Notes under the pieces: generated by a model | Told to the model about the DNA's origin: nothing | Seen by the model: the letters and a program-made list of their open reading frames with translations, nothing else | The model's database searches: none | DNA from: Angustibacter sp049994355 | Lineage (GTDB): Bacteria > Actinomycetota > Actinomycetes > Actinomycetales > Angustibacteraceae | DNA length: 64,000 nt | Assembly: GCF_049994355.1 (NCBI RefSeq) | Contig: NZ_CP188257.1 | Span: 3,906,001 to 3,970,000, forward strand | Direction of reading: 5' to 3' | Shown: positions 27,809-36,485 of the stretch, piece after piece | Numbering within the stretch: position 1 is the stretch's first letter | Layout: the number at the start of each line of letters is the position of its first letter | Program-made: the position numbers and the translations under genes

Positions 27809-29005
27809 ATGGCGAACCTGCATGACACTCTTCAAGCGCACGTCGGCGGCGCTGCGGCGCCCGGCGCGGTGGCGTTGGTGGCCCGCGGCGACGAGGTCGA
27901 GGTGCAGGCGGTCGGCACGTCGGACGTCGAGGGCACCCGGCCGATGTCGCGCGACAGCATCTTCCGGATCGCCTCGATCACCAAGCCGATCGTTGCGGCC
28001 GCGGTGATGATGCTCGTGGACGACGGGCTGATGGCCCTGGACGACCCGATCGAGCGGTGGCTGCCCGAGCTCGCTTCCTTGAGCGTCGTGCGCGCCCCGT
28101 CCAGTCCTGTCGACGACGTGGTCCCAGCGGTGCGCTCGATCACCGTTTCCGACCTGCTGACCTTCCGGGCGGGATGGGGTTTCCCGTCGGACTTCTCGTT
28201 TCCTGCGGTCGCGTTGCTGTTCAACGACCTGCTGCAGGGCCTGCCGGAGCCTGCGCGGGTCGCCGCGCCGGACGAGTGGATAGCTGCGCTGGCGAGGATC
28301 CCACTGCTGCACCAGCCGGGCGATGCCTGGCTGTACAACACCTGCTCCGACATCCAGGGCGTGCTGCTGGCCCGGGCCACCGGCCGCTCGCTGGACGAGC
28401 TGCTCGGCGAGCGGGTGTTCGAGCCGCTCGGCATGGTCGACACCGCGTTCGAGGTGCCGCCCGGCAAGCGCAACCGGTTCACCAGCTTCTACCGCGCCGG
28501 CACCGAGGGTGCTCTGGAGCTGGTCGATGCGCCGGAGGGCCAGTGGGGCGCCTTGCCGCGGTTCCCCTCGGGTGCCGGTGGTCTGGTGTCCACGGTGGAC
28601 GACTGGCTCGCCTTCGCTCGCCTGCTGCTGTCGGACGGGCAGGTCGGAGACCGGCGGCTGCTGTCCAAGGAGTCGGTGCGGCTGATGACGACCGACCACC
28701 TGACCCCGGCACAGCGCGATGCCGCGGCCTCGTTCCTGGAGGGTCAGGGCTGGGGCTACGGCGGCTCGGTGGACGTCGCGCCCGGCGACCCGTGGAACGT
28801 GCCCGGACGCTACGGCTGGGTCGGTGGCACCGGAACCTCGGCGTACATCACGCCGTCCACCGGCGCCGTGAGCATCCTGATGACCCAGCTCGAGCTCGCC
28901 GGCCCGACGCCGCCCGGCGTCATGCGCGCCTTCTGGACGCACGCCGCGGCGGCGGAAGCGCAGCCGTCGTCGTCGACGACCGGATCACCGGCCGCTCGGT
29001 CCTGA
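27809..29005 (+). CDS. Serine hydrolase, beta-lactamase/class C PBP fold
   Basis: 398 aa of the beta-lactamase family (esterase EstB / AmpC-like fold). The nucleophile S-x-x-K motif is in FRIASITKPIVAAAV (about residues 54-57), the Tyr motif region in WLYNTCSDIQGV, and the third motif is GGTG in GWVGGTGTSAYI. Without a signal peptide it is probably a cytoplasmic esterase or amidase; substrate unknown. TAGGAG lies just upstream of ATG 27809. It converges with the next gene at a gap of 8 nt. Confidence 0.9.
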   Translation: MANLHDTLQAHVGGAAAPGAVALVARGDEVEVQAVGTSDVEGTRPMSRDSIFRIASITKPIVAAAVMMLVDDGLMALDDPIERWLPELASLSVVRAPSSPVDDVVPAVRSITVSDLLTFRAGWGFPSDFSFPAVALLFNDLLQGLPEPARVAAPDEWIAALARIPLLHQPGDAWLYNTCSDIQGVLLARATGRSLDELLGERVFEPLGMVDTAFEVPPGKRNRFTSFYRAGTEGALELVDAPEGQWGALPRFPSGAGGLVSTVDDWLAFARLLLSDGQVGDRRLLSKESVRLMTTDHLTPAQRDAAASFLEGQGWGYGGSVDVAPGDPWNVPGRYGWVGGTGTSAYITPSTGAVSILMTQLELAGPTPPGVMRAFWTHAAAAEAQPSSSTTGSPAARS

Positions 29006-29013
29006 CGCTCGGT

Positions 29014-29751
29014 TCACTTCTTGCCCTGCACCCCGCGGACCAGGGTGTACACCAGTCCCGCCGCCGCGATCGCCGCGACCGTCCAGAGCGCAATGAGCAG
29101 CCGGTCGTGCGGGTCGGCCTCCACCAGCGGTGCGACGCCGGCCACGAGGACGGCGACCGACACGAGAAAGGCGAAGAAGAGACCACGGGTCTCGCTGAGC
29201 AGCTGGCGCTGCTGATGCTCGAGTTGTTGCTGCTGGAGCGACGCGATCCGCTCGAGCATGTCGAGGGTGTCGGAGCTCTGTTCGACCTCCTCCAGCAGGG
29301 TCCCCGGCGAGATGGACTCGTCGTGCACCTCCTCGGTGACCGTCGAGACATCGGGCTCGTTCTCGGGTTCGGGCAACGCGTCGAGCGCCAGCTCGGGAAG
29401 GTACTCCCGGGCGCGCCCGGCCTGCTCGGCGAGCCGCCGTTGCGTGCGCTGGTACGAGCGACGCATCGCCGGATCGAGGTTGCCGGGACCACCCCGGCGC
29501 GCCCGCTGCAGGGACTCGTTGACCACGTTGGTCGTCCCGCGCACCACCCCAGCCAGAGCCTCGTCGAACTGCTGCTGCTCCTGCCGGTCCAGTACCCCGT
29601 TGTCCGGCTGGGAGAGCCGGCGCAGCGTGCGGAAGTCCAGCTGTCGCAGCGTCTCGGCGGTGAACTCAGCAGGCAGGTCCTCCCGGCTGAGCGGCCGGCG
29701 AGCGGAGGGTTCGGGTCGGGGCACGCAGCCATCTTGCCGGGCATCGGTCAC
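29014..29751 (-). CDS. Hypothetical coiled-coil membrane protein
   Basis: 245 aa, no family recognised. The N-terminal 150 residues are charged and predicted helical (EEVEQSSDTLDMLERIAS), leading into a Gln-rich coiled coil (LQQQQLEHQQRQLL). Two membrane helices, FFAFLVSVAVLVAGVAPL and LLIALWTVAAIAAAGLVYTL, lie near the C-terminus, followed by a basic end. GTG 29751 is tentative. Codon use matches its neighbours, so it is a genuine gene of unknown role. Confidence 0.7.
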   Translation of the reverse strand: MTDARQDGCVPRPEPSARRPLSREDLPAEFTAETLRQLDFRTLRRLSQPDNGVLDRQEQQQFDEALAGVVRGTTNVVNESLQRARRGGPGNLDPAMRRSYQRTQRRLAEQAGRAREYLPELALDALPEPENEPDVSTVTEEVHDESISPGTLLEEVEQSSDTLDMLERIASLQQQQLEHQQRQLLSETRGLFFAFLVSVAVLVAGVAPLVEADPHDRLLIALWTVAAIAAAGLVYTLVRGVQGKK

Positions 29752-29831
29752 CGACGAGCTGCCTGCGGCCCCATTTCCTCACCGGAGGGCGTGGGGAACC
29801 CGTCCCGGGTGGCCTCGCAGGGACGCGTACC

Positions 29832-30479
29832 TCAAGACGAGGAGGGGCTTTCGGCGTACCAGGTCTCGCGAACGGCGCGGCGCATGACGGCCCGCTGCCG
29901 GGCCTGGTTGAGGATTCCGGCGAGCGCCAGCACCAGCAGCAGCAAGGACCAGGCCCAGCCGTTGTCGATGGTGTCGGTGAAGTCACCCCTGCTGAAGTCG
30001 GCGGAGTTCAGCGAGCCCACGAGCAGCATCAGGCCACCGACCACGCCGACGGCGCCGGCGAAGGAGCTGAAGACGACGAGGACGATCATCGGCACGTTGG
30101 CGACGATCGACACGATGCCGAGGACCAATCCGACGACCGCCCCCACCAGCACGGCCACCCAGTTCCAGTCGATACCGAGCGCGACGACCACCCCGGAGCC
30201 GATCGCGAAGCCGAACGCCCCCATCGCGAGGACGATGGCGATGTAGTAGAAGAGATAGGCGAGGAGCGCGAAGACCAACGCGAAGACCAGGCCCAGCACC
30301 CAGCCGAGGACGGTCCCGAGGAAGCGCTCGTCAGCCAGCTCGGCGACGAGCCCGGCGCCGAAGGCGAACCCGGCGAAGAAACCCCAGATGGGGATCACGA
30401 GCCGCAGCACGAACTGGCCCGCGAGGAGCATGGCGCCACCGGCAACGATCGCAAGGAGGCCCAGGATGATGTCTGCCAT
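29832..30479 (-). CDS. DUF4203-like polytopic membrane protein
   Basis: 215 aa with about seven predicted helices and many Gly/Ala. The pattern (WGFFAGFAFGAGLVAELADE, then LGWVLGLVFALVFALLAYLF) resembles DUF4203/TMEM198-like proteins, of unknown function in bacteria. The C-terminus is a short basic tail. ATG 30479. On the same strand as the coiled-coil membrane gene, 80 nt upstream of it. Confidence 0.75.
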   Translation of the reverse strand: MADIILGLLAIVAGGAMLLAGQFVLRLVIPIWGFFAGFAFGAGLVAELADERFLGTVLGWVLGLVFALVFALLAYLFYYIAIVLAMGAFGFAIGSGVVVALGIDWNWVAVLVGAVVGLVLGIVSIVANVPMIVLVVFSSFAGAVGVVGGLMLLVGSLNSADFSRGDFTDTIDNGWAWSLLLLVLALAGILNQARQRAVMRRAVRETWYAESPSSS

Positions 30480-30542
30480 GCATGCAATGTAGGGCCGACG
30501 AGCCTCCTGACCCGGGCGACACGATGGGGACCGCTTGCTGGA

Positions 30543-31352
30543 TCACGGCACGTCGTAGTCGACGACGACCGCGGCGTGGTCGCTCCACCGCTCGGCGTAG
30601 GTCGCTGCGCGCCCCGCCTCGGCCTTGACCGCGCGGCTAGCGAGCTCGGTGGTAGCGAGCTGGTAGTCGATCCGCCAGCCGGCATCGTTGTCGAAGGCCT
30701 GCCCCCGCCAGGACCACCAGGTGTACGGCCCCGGACCTTCGCCGGCCAGCGCCCGGTGCACGTCCACGTAGCCACCGCGGGACGACGTCCACCGGTCCAG
30801 CTGGGCGCGCTCGGACGGCAGACAGCCGGCCTTGCCCCGGTTGCCCTTCCAGTTCTTCAGGTCGGCGTCGGTGTGCGCGACGTTCAGGTCGCCGGTCACC
30901 ACGACGTGAGAACCGGTGCGCCGCAACGCACTCATCCGGCGTCCGACCGCGGCAAGGAAGCGCTCCTTGGTGGCCTGTCGTTCGGTGCCCGCGTGGCCGG
31001 TGTGCACATAGGTGGACGCCACAGTGAGCGGGCCGGCCGCGGTGGCTAGGTCGACCTCGACCCAGCGTCCGGTGCCGACGAACTCGCGGCGACCCACCCC
31101 GTACCGGACGGCAAGGGCCGGCTCACGGGTCAGCACCGCGACCCCGGCGTGGCCGGGCCGGGTCGACTCGTCGTGCGCAACCTGCCAGTCCGCGAAGGCA
31201 GAGCCGGTGAGCGCCTCGTGCAGCAGCGCCTCGCCGGCCCGCACCTCCTGCAGGCAGACGACGTCGGGCTGCTGGGCCGCGATCCAGTCCAGGCCACCGC
31301 GTCGCGCGGCGGCCCGGACCCCGTTGACGTTGGCAGACAGCACGCGCAGCAC
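30543..31352 (-). CDS. xth: Exodeoxyribonuclease III / AP endonuclease
   Basis: DNA-repair nuclease of the ExoIII family cutting at abasic sites. 269 aa. Family motifs are intact: ANVNGVRAAARRG, CLQEV (metal-binding Glu), VTGDLNVAHTDADLKN, GWRIDYQL and the terminal SDHAAVVVDYDVP with the catalytic His. ATG 31352. It lies downstream of the CAP gene on the same strand, separated by a small hairpin (31381-31396, GTCCCG/CGGGAC). Confidence 0.94.
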   Translation of the reverse strand: MLRVLSANVNGVRAAARRGGLDWIAAQQPDVVCLQEVRAGEALLHEALTGSAFADWQVAHDESTRPGHAGVAVLTREPALAVRYGVGRREFVGTGRWVEVDLATAAGPLTVASTYVHTGHAGTERQATKERFLAAVGRRMSALRRTGSHVVVTGDLNVAHTDADLKNWKGNRGKAGCLPSERAQLDRWTSSRGGYVDVHRALAGEGPGPYTWWSWRGQAFDNDAGWRIDYQLATTELASRAVKAEAGRAATYAERWSDHAAVVVDYDVP

Positions 31353-31402
31353 GCGCCCATCCTGCCTGGTGCGTCAGTCAGTCCCGCGCTCGGGACCTGC
31401 GG

Positions 31403-31876
31403 TCACTGCCGGATGAAGTCGGTCACAGTGGTGCACGAGGATGAGCACTGGGTGCCGACGCCGATGCGGTTGAACCTCGGGTCGAGGATGTTGCGCCGGT
31501 GCTCCGGCGAGTGCATCCACAGCTGTACCAGCCGCTTGGCCGAGTAGCCGCGGGCGCGGGCGATGTTCTCGCCGGCCCGGGAGGCGTCGCAACGTCGCAG
31601 CATCGGGTACAGCGACTGGTGCCTCATGCTCTTGGTGCGCAGCCTCGTCGCCAGCGACTCGGCGAAGTGGTCCGGACACCCGGTGTAGTGCAGCGCCCTG
31701 AGACCGCGCAGGTGCCGCTGCACGTTGATCTCGTGGACCACCTGACGCTCGTAGGAGGTGTGCGAGCTCGAGCTGGCCTGCGCGGGAGCAGCGGTGAGCA
31801 CGGTCGCCGCGAGGGCGGTGACGGCCAGAACGAGCACCGTCGACGCGCGCGATATCACCCTAGGTAGATGAGACAT
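31403..31876 (-). CDS. Secreted CAP/SCP-domain protein
   Basis: 157 aa. Signal peptide about 1-35 (VLVLAVTALAATVLTAAPAQA). The mature protein is a single small CAP domain with EINVQRHLRGLRALHYTGC, HFAESLATRLRTKSMRHQSL, GENIARARGYSAKRLVQLWM and HSPEHRRNILDPRFNRIGVG, holding the conserved His/Glu pair. Four Cys may form disulfides. Extracellular, function unknown. ATG 31876 begins a good signal sequence. Confidence 0.88.
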   Translation of the reverse strand: MSHLPRVISRASTVLVLAVTALAATVLTAAPAQASSSSHTSYERQVVHEINVQRHLRGLRALHYTGCPDHFAESLATRLRTKSMRHQSLYPMLRRCDASRAGENIARARGYSAKRLVQLWMHSPEHRRNILDPRFNRIGVGTQCSSSCTTVTDFIRQ

Positions 31877-31954
31877 GAGCCCAGAGTAGGGGGACTAGAT
31901 CAGAATGACTAGACCCAATTTCACTCAAGGTGGCTAACCGACTACAGAACGCGA

Positions 31955-32008
31955 ACGGCGCGCCCACGAGGGATGCCGCGCCGTCCTGCGGTCGGACCGA
32001 ACCGGTCC
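31955..32008 (-). terminator. Tandem hairpins downstream of icd
   Basis: Two stems in the gap after the icd stop (minus strand): GGACCG-AAC-CGGTCC (31994-32008), then ACGGCGCG with CGCGCCGT (31955-31962 and 31977-31984). Position suits termination of icd before the CAP promoter. Confidence 0.5.
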
Positions 32009-32018
32009 CGGAAATGCC

Positions 32019-33236
32019 TCAGCCCTGCGCGGCCGACAGGTTCTCGTCGAGCGCCGCGAGGAACTCCTCGGTGGTCAGGAACGGCTGCTCCTTGCTGACC
32101 AGGAGCGCGAGGTCCTTGGTCATCTTGCCGCTCTCGACGGTCTCGATGCAGACCCGCTCGAGCCCCTCCGCGAAGCCCGTCACCTCGGGTGTGCCGTCGA
32201 GCTTGCCGCGGTGCTTGAGGCCACCGGTCCAGGCGAAGATCGAGGCGATCGGGTTGGTGGACGTCGGCTTGCCGGCCTGGTGCTGGCGGTAGTGCCGGGT
32301 CACCGTGCCGTGCGCCGCCTCGGCCTCGACGGTCTTGCCGTCCGGGGTCATCAGCACCGACGTCATCAGGCCGAGCGAGCCGAAGCCCTGGGCCACCGTG
32401 TCGGACTGCACGTCGCCGTCGTAGTTCTTGCACGCCCAGACGTAGCCGCCCTCCCACTTCATCGCGGCGGCGACCATGTCGTCGATCAGCCGGTGCTCGT
32501 AGGTCAGGCCGGCCGCCTCGAAGTCCGCCTTGAACTCGGCGTCGAAGATGTCCTGGAAGATGTCCTTGAACTGCCCGTCGTACGCCTTCAGGATCGTGTT
32601 CTTGGTGGACAGGTAGACCGGGTAGCCGCGCTGCAGGCCATAGCTGAACGAGGCCCGCGCGAAGTCGGCGATCGAGTTGTTGAAGTTGTACATCCCCATC
32701 GCCACGCCACCCTCGGCCGGGTAGTTCGCCACGACGTGCTGGATCGGCTCGCTGCCGTCCTCGGGGGTGAACGTGATGGTCAGCTCACCGGCACCGGGCA
32801 CCTTGAAGTTGGTGGCCTTGTACTGGTCGCCGTGCGCGTGACGGCCGATGATGATCGGCTTCGTCCAGCCCGGCACCAGCCGCGGGATGTTGCTGATGAT
32901 GATCGGCTCGCGGAAGACGACCCCGCCGAGGATGTTGCGGATCGTGCCGTTCGGCGAGACCCACATCTTCTTCAGGCCGAACTCCTCCACCCGGGCCTCG
33001 TCCGGCGTGATCGTCGCGCACTTGACCCCGACGCCGAACTGCTTGATGGCGTTCGCCGCGTCGATCGTGACCTGGTCGTCGGTCGCGTCCCGGTGCTCGA
33101 TGCCGAGGTCGTAGTACTTCAGGTCGACGTCGAGGTAGGGGTGGATCAGGCGGTCCTTGATGAACTGCCAGATGATCCGAGTCATCTCGTCGCCGTCCAG
33201 CTCGACGACCGGCTGGGCGACCTTGATCTTGGCCAT
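32019..33236 (-). CDS. icd: NADP-dependent isocitrate dehydrogenase (type II)
   Basis: TCA-cycle enzyme oxidising isocitrate to 2-oxoglutarate with NADP. 405 aa, the homodimeric eukaryote-like class. Hallmarks are VVELDGDEMTRIIWQFIKD at the start, SPNGTIRNILGGVVFREPII (substrate-binding Ser and Arg), YPVYLSTKNTILKAYDGQFK, and the NADP region EAAHGTVTRHY. ATG 33236 with AGGAGAGG 7-8 nt upstream. A perfect 12-bp palindrome lies 28 bp above the start. Confidence 0.97.
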   Translation of the reverse strand: MAKIKVAQPVVELDGDEMTRIIWQFIKDRLIHPYLDVDLKYYDLGIEHRDATDDQVTIDAANAIKQFGVGVKCATITPDEARVEEFGLKKMWVSPNGTIRNILGGVVFREPIIISNIPRLVPGWTKPIIIGRHAHGDQYKATNFKVPGAGELTITFTPEDGSEPIQHVVANYPAEGGVAMGMYNFNNSIADFARASFSYGLQRGYPVYLSTKNTILKAYDGQFKDIFQDIFDAEFKADFEAAGLTYEHRLIDDMVAAAMKWEGGYVWACKNYDGDVQSDTVAQGFGSLGLMTSVLMTPDGKTVEAEAAHGTVTRHYRQHQAGKPTSTNPIASIFAWTGGLKHRGKLDGTPEVTGFAEGLERVCIETVESGKMTKDLALLVSKEQPFLTTEEFLAALDENLSAAQG

Positions 33237-33263
33237 GGGTGTGCCTCTCCTCTGAACTGATTG

Positions 33264-33275
33264 CTTGACGTCAAG
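33264..33275. promoter_or_regulatory. Palindrome CTTGACGTCAAG upstream of icd
   Basis: Perfect 12-bp palindrome in an AT-richer patch between the divergent icd and methyltransferase genes. On the icd strand it reads ATATCTTGACGTCAAG, and the embedded TTGACG could also act as a -35 element. A dimeric regulator site is the simplest reading. No second copy was seen upstream of mdh, sucC or sdhC. Confidence 0.5.
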
Positions 33276-33331
33276 ATATCTGCAACGACGCCGACGTGCC
33301 AGTGCCGGGTGTCGGGCGTGAAGATAGCGGG

Positions 33332-34210
33332 ATGAAACAGGCATCGACAGCCAGCCGGACGGCGGTACTGGTCTGCCAGGGGCGAGCGGCCGCGCACGGG
33401 AGACTGGTCCCGGACCGCTTCACCGATCCGGTCGCCGAGCGCTTCCTCACGCCGGACGAGGTTCGGGTCGTCGAGCAGGTCCGCCGAGCCGACCCTCCGA
33501 GCGACTGGCGGCAGCGGACGGCGTACGAACAGGTCCGGGCGTGCGCCGACGTGGTGGTGCCGCGCACCGTCGCCATCGACGACGCGGTTCGCGGGCGCCC
33601 GCACGACCAGGTCGTCGACCTCGGCGCCGGGCTGGACACCCGCGCGTGGCGGATGCCCGAACTGTCCCGCGCCACCCTCTTCGAGGTCGACCACCCGGCG
33701 TCCCAGAGTGACAAGCGCGAGCGGGCCGGCGACGCGCCCGTCCTGGCCGGACGCCTCGAGCTCGTGCCGGTCGACTTCACCCACGACGACCTGGACGCCG
33801 CGCTGCACGGGGCCGGGCACAACGGGGCGGCACCGACCACCTGGGTGTGGGAGGGCGTCGTCCCGTACCTGACCCGGGCCGAGGTCACCGCCACCGCGGA
33901 CGTGCTGGCCCGGCGGTCGGCCGCCGGCAGCCGCCTGGTGGTGAACTACCAGGAGCCGGGCGTCGGCGCGGCCCTCGGTCGACTCCTGTTGCGTGCCGTG
34001 TCCCGACTGGCCGGCAGCCCCGATCCCCTTGCAGGAGAACCCCGTCGCTCGTCCTGGTCGGCGCAGACCATGGCGAGGCTGCTGGCCGACCACGGCCTCG
34101 TCGTCCGACGGGACGACGACCTGCTGACGCTCGCCGAGCAGCTGGCCATGCCGGTCACCCAGCGCGGCTCGCTGCGCAACGGACGGGTGGCGGTGGCCGA
34201 CGTCAGCTGA
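33332..34210 (+). CDS. Class I SAM-dependent methyltransferase (LCMT-like)
   Basis: 292 aa of the family related to leucine carboxyl methyltransferases. The N-terminal block SRTAVLVCQGRAAAHGRLVP, the SAM-binding motif VVDLGAGLDTRAWRMPE and the acidic strand FEVDHPASQSDK are typical, as is WVWEGVVPYLTRAEV. Small-molecule or polyketide-type methyl acceptors are common in this family; the substrate here is unknown. Its 3' end overlaps the pseudouridine synthase gene by 8 bp tail to tail. Confidence 0.88.
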   Translation: MKQASTASRTAVLVCQGRAAAHGRLVPDRFTDPVAERFLTPDEVRVVEQVRRADPPSDWRQRTAYEQVRACADVVVPRTVAIDDAVRGRPHDQVVDLGAGLDTRAWRMPELSRATLFEVDHPASQSDKRERAGDAPVLAGRLELVPVDFTHDDLDAALHGAGHNGAAPTTWVWEGVVPYLTRAEVTATADVLARRSAAGSRLVVNYQEPGVGAALGRLLLRAVSRLAGSPDPLAGEPRRSSWSAQTMARLLADHGLVVRRDDDLLTLAEQLAMPVTQRGSLRNGRVAVADVS

Positions 34211-35165
34211 GTGCGCCGGACCCCACCTCGGGCACCGCGCCGAGCCACTCGCCGTACGCCGTCCACGCCTGCAGCGACCGCCGGCTCTCGAACCGGCGGG
34301 CCTGTCCGCTGAGCGGGTCGGTGAACTCCAGCGAGCGGGCCAGCAGCTGCAGCGGACGCGACCAGTCGTCCACCGCCCGGTCCAGCACCACCGGGTACAG
34401 CGGGTCGCCGAGGATGGGCAGGCCGAGCGCGCACAGGTGCAGCCGCAGCTGGTGGGTGCGCCCGGTCACCGGCAGCAGCCGGTACCGTCCCAGCTCGCCG
34501 CGCTGCTCGACGAGCTCGATCCGGGTGCTGCTGTTCGGCTCGCCGGGCAGCTCCTGCGCCGCGAAGACCCCGCGCTCCTTGACGATCCGGCTGACCCGCT
34601 CGACCGGCAGCTCGACGGCCGGGTCGAACGGCGCGACCGCCTCGTAGACCTTGCGCACCGACCGGTGCTCGAACAGCGACTGGTACGCGCCGCGCAGCTC
34701 GGGCCGGACGACGAACAGCACCACTCCGGCGGTGATCCGGTCCAGCCGGTGCGCCGGGCTGAGGGCCGGCAGGTCGAGCTCGGTGCGCAGCCGGACCAGC
34801 GCGGTCTGCAGCACGTGCCGTCCGCGCGGGATCGTGGCCAGGAAGTGCGGCTTGTCCACCACCAGGAGGTCGTCGTCGCGGTACAGCACGTCGATCTCGA
34901 ATGGCACCGGCGCCTCGTCCGGCAGGTCGCGGTGGAACCAGATCGAGGTCCCCGGCCGGTACGGGGTGTGCCGCCCGAGCGGTCCGTCGCGGTCGACCAC
35001 CTCGCCGTCGTCCAGCATCGCCTCCAGCCGACCGGGCTGCGCCCAGGGCAAGCGCGCGCGCAGGTAGTCCAGCAGGGTCGGCCACTGGCCGTCGTCCGGC
35101 AGCCGCAGCTCGGCGGGCTCCAGCCCGTGCCGGCGCGGCAGCGGAGAAGGTAGGGCACGGCGCAT
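34203..35165 (-). CDS. RluA-family pseudouridine synthase
   Basis: 320 aa, converts uridine to pseudouridine in rRNA or tRNA. The catalytic Asp is in AHRLDRITAGVVLFVV. VDKPHFLATIPRGRH and the later PVTGRTHQLRLHLCALGLPI and GDPLYP blocks are diagnostic for RluA/RluC/RluD relatives. A short S4-like N-terminal region (LLDYLRARLPWAQPGRLEAM) is present. Target base unknown. ATG 35165. Confidence 0.92.
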   Translation of the reverse strand: MRRALPSPLPRRHGLEPAELRLPDDGQWPTLLDYLRARLPWAQPGRLEAMLDDGEVVDRDGPLGRHTPYRPGTSIWFHRDLPDEAPVPFEIDVLYRDDDLLVVDKPHFLATIPRGRHVLQTALVRLRTELDLPALSPAHRLDRITAGVVLFVVRPELRGAYQSLFEHRSVRKVYEAVAPFDPAVELPVERVSRIVKERGVFAAQELPGEPNSSTRIELVEQRGELGRYRLLPVTGRTHQLRLHLCALGLPILGDPLYPVVLDRAVDDWSRPLQLLARSLEFTDPLSGQARRFESRRSLQAWTAYGEWLGAVPEVGSGALS

Positions 35166-35251
35166 GGTCGTCCCAGGGTAGGCGCGCCCGCTCTGGCGTG
35201 CGGACCTCTGGTGGGGGCAGACTCGGCTGCACCGCGACCCTGGGAGCTTCC

Positions 35252-35584
35252 GTGCTGGAGAACGCCGCCGACCCCGACCTGCTGCGGCAGTCCCTGCAGA
35301 CGCACCGCGCCCTGCTGATGGCCGCGCCCGCGCAGAACGACGGATCGCGTCCGGACATCGGCAAGGTGACCAGCCTGGACGTCCGCCTGGACGCCCTGCT
35401 GGACCGCTGGCAGGACCTGGACGACGCCGACCAGCGCGACCTCACCCAGGTCGTGTACTACGTCGTCCGGGTGCCGGACGAGCAAGACGACCTGGCCCAT
35501 CGCGACGGCCTGGACGACGACGCCGAGCGCGTCGACGAGCTGTTCGCCCGGCTGAACGACCGGCTGAACAACCGGCAGACCTAG
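35252..35584 (+). CDS. Small acidic hypothetical protein
   Basis: 110 aa from GTG 35252, with GGGAG 6 nt upstream. No domain recognised. Predicted all-helical and rich in Asp/Leu (DVRLDALLDRWQDLDDADQR), ending in DELFARLNDRLNNRQT. Codon use is like its neighbours and the start is well supported. Its stop shares CTAG (35581-35584) with the stop of the opposite-strand MOSC gene. Confidence 0.7.
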   Translation: MLENAADPDLLRQSLQTHRALLMAAPAQNDGSRPDIGKVTSLDVRLDALLDRWQDLDDADQRDLTQVVYYVVRVPDEQDDLAHRDGLDDDAERVDELFARLNDRLNNRQT

Positions 35585-36420
35585 GCGATCGGCTCCACCG
35601 CGTCGCCCACCGCCAGCCATCCCTGCGCCAGCGGGATGAGGCGGACGCCGAACCAGACCTTGTGGTCCCACCGGCGGTAGCGGGCCAGGGTGCGCAGCGG
35701 CTCCTTCCCGCCCTGCTGCGTCGACGGGTCGAGGGTGGTCATCACGCAGCGGTCGCAGTGCTCGGCGAAGCGGTACTCGAGGTCGCCGATCCGCACCCGC
35801 TGCCAGCGGTCCTCGACGAAGGGCTCGAGGTCGCCGTCCACCACCACGTTCGGCCGGAACCGGAGCATCGTCAACGGGTCGGACGCCGGCTCGCCCCGCT
35901 CCGCGCGCTCGGCCGCCACCCAGCTGTTCAGCTGGCGCAGCGACGCCGTGGTGGTCAGCAACAGCGGACCGGCGTCGGCCAGGGTGAGCGGGTCGGTGCC
36001 CGAACCACCGTGGTTGGTGCCGACGGGACGCCGGGCCGGGTCGTCCAGCCACACCAGCCGCGCGGGCTCGCCGAGCAGGTCGCTGACCCAGGCGTCGGCC
36101 CGCGGCCCGGCGGACGTCGCGCGGTCCAGCCGGGACAGTCCCACCTCGACGTCGGGCGGTCCGGCGGGCTCAGCGACCACGATCGGCTCGCGGCCGTCGG
36201 CGGTCAGGGTGAGGCCGTCCGTGGTGGCGCTTGCGGTGATCGAGAGCAGCACGTGCCATTCGCGGGCGGTCACCACCTCGCCGTGCGGGTCGACGACCAT
36301 CCACCGCCGGTCGTGGCGCAGCCCGGCGAGCTCGACCCGTGCTCGCTCGACCGCGCCGCCGCCCAGCGACTTCACCGGATAGACGTGCACGGCGCTGACC
36401 GCCGCAGGCTCGACCCTCAC
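35581..36420 (-). CDS. MOSC-domain protein (YcbX/mARC-like)
   Basis: 279 aa. N-terminal MOSC beta-barrel (VHVYPVKSLGGGAVERARVE) followed by the MOSC domain. The molybdenum-cofactor Cys is expected in FAEHCDRCVMTTLDP (near residue 225); RPNVVVDGDLEPFVEDRWQR and the terminal VGDAV are also typical. Members reduce N-hydroxylated compounds with Moco, but no ferredoxin domain is fused here, so the redox partner is separate. GTG 36420; diverges from mdh. Confidence 0.88.
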   Translation of the reverse strand: MRVEPAAVSAVHVYPVKSLGGGAVERARVELAGLRHDRRWMVVDPHGEVVTAREWHVLLSITASATTDGLTLTADGREPIVVAEPAGPPDVEVGLSRLDRATSAGPRADAWVSDLLGEPARLVWLDDPARRPVGTNHGGSGTDPLTLADAGPLLLTTTASLRQLNSWVAAERAERGEPASDPLTMLRFRPNVVVDGDLEPFVEDRWQRVRIGDLEYRFAEHCDRCVMTTLDPSTQQGGKEPLRTLARYRRWDHKVWFGVRLIPLAQGWLAVGDAVEPIA

Positions 36421-36485
36421 GGGGCCTGACGCTATCGAGCCGACTAGGCTCGACGCGCCAGAACCGTCGTCCTGAGGAGCCTGTC

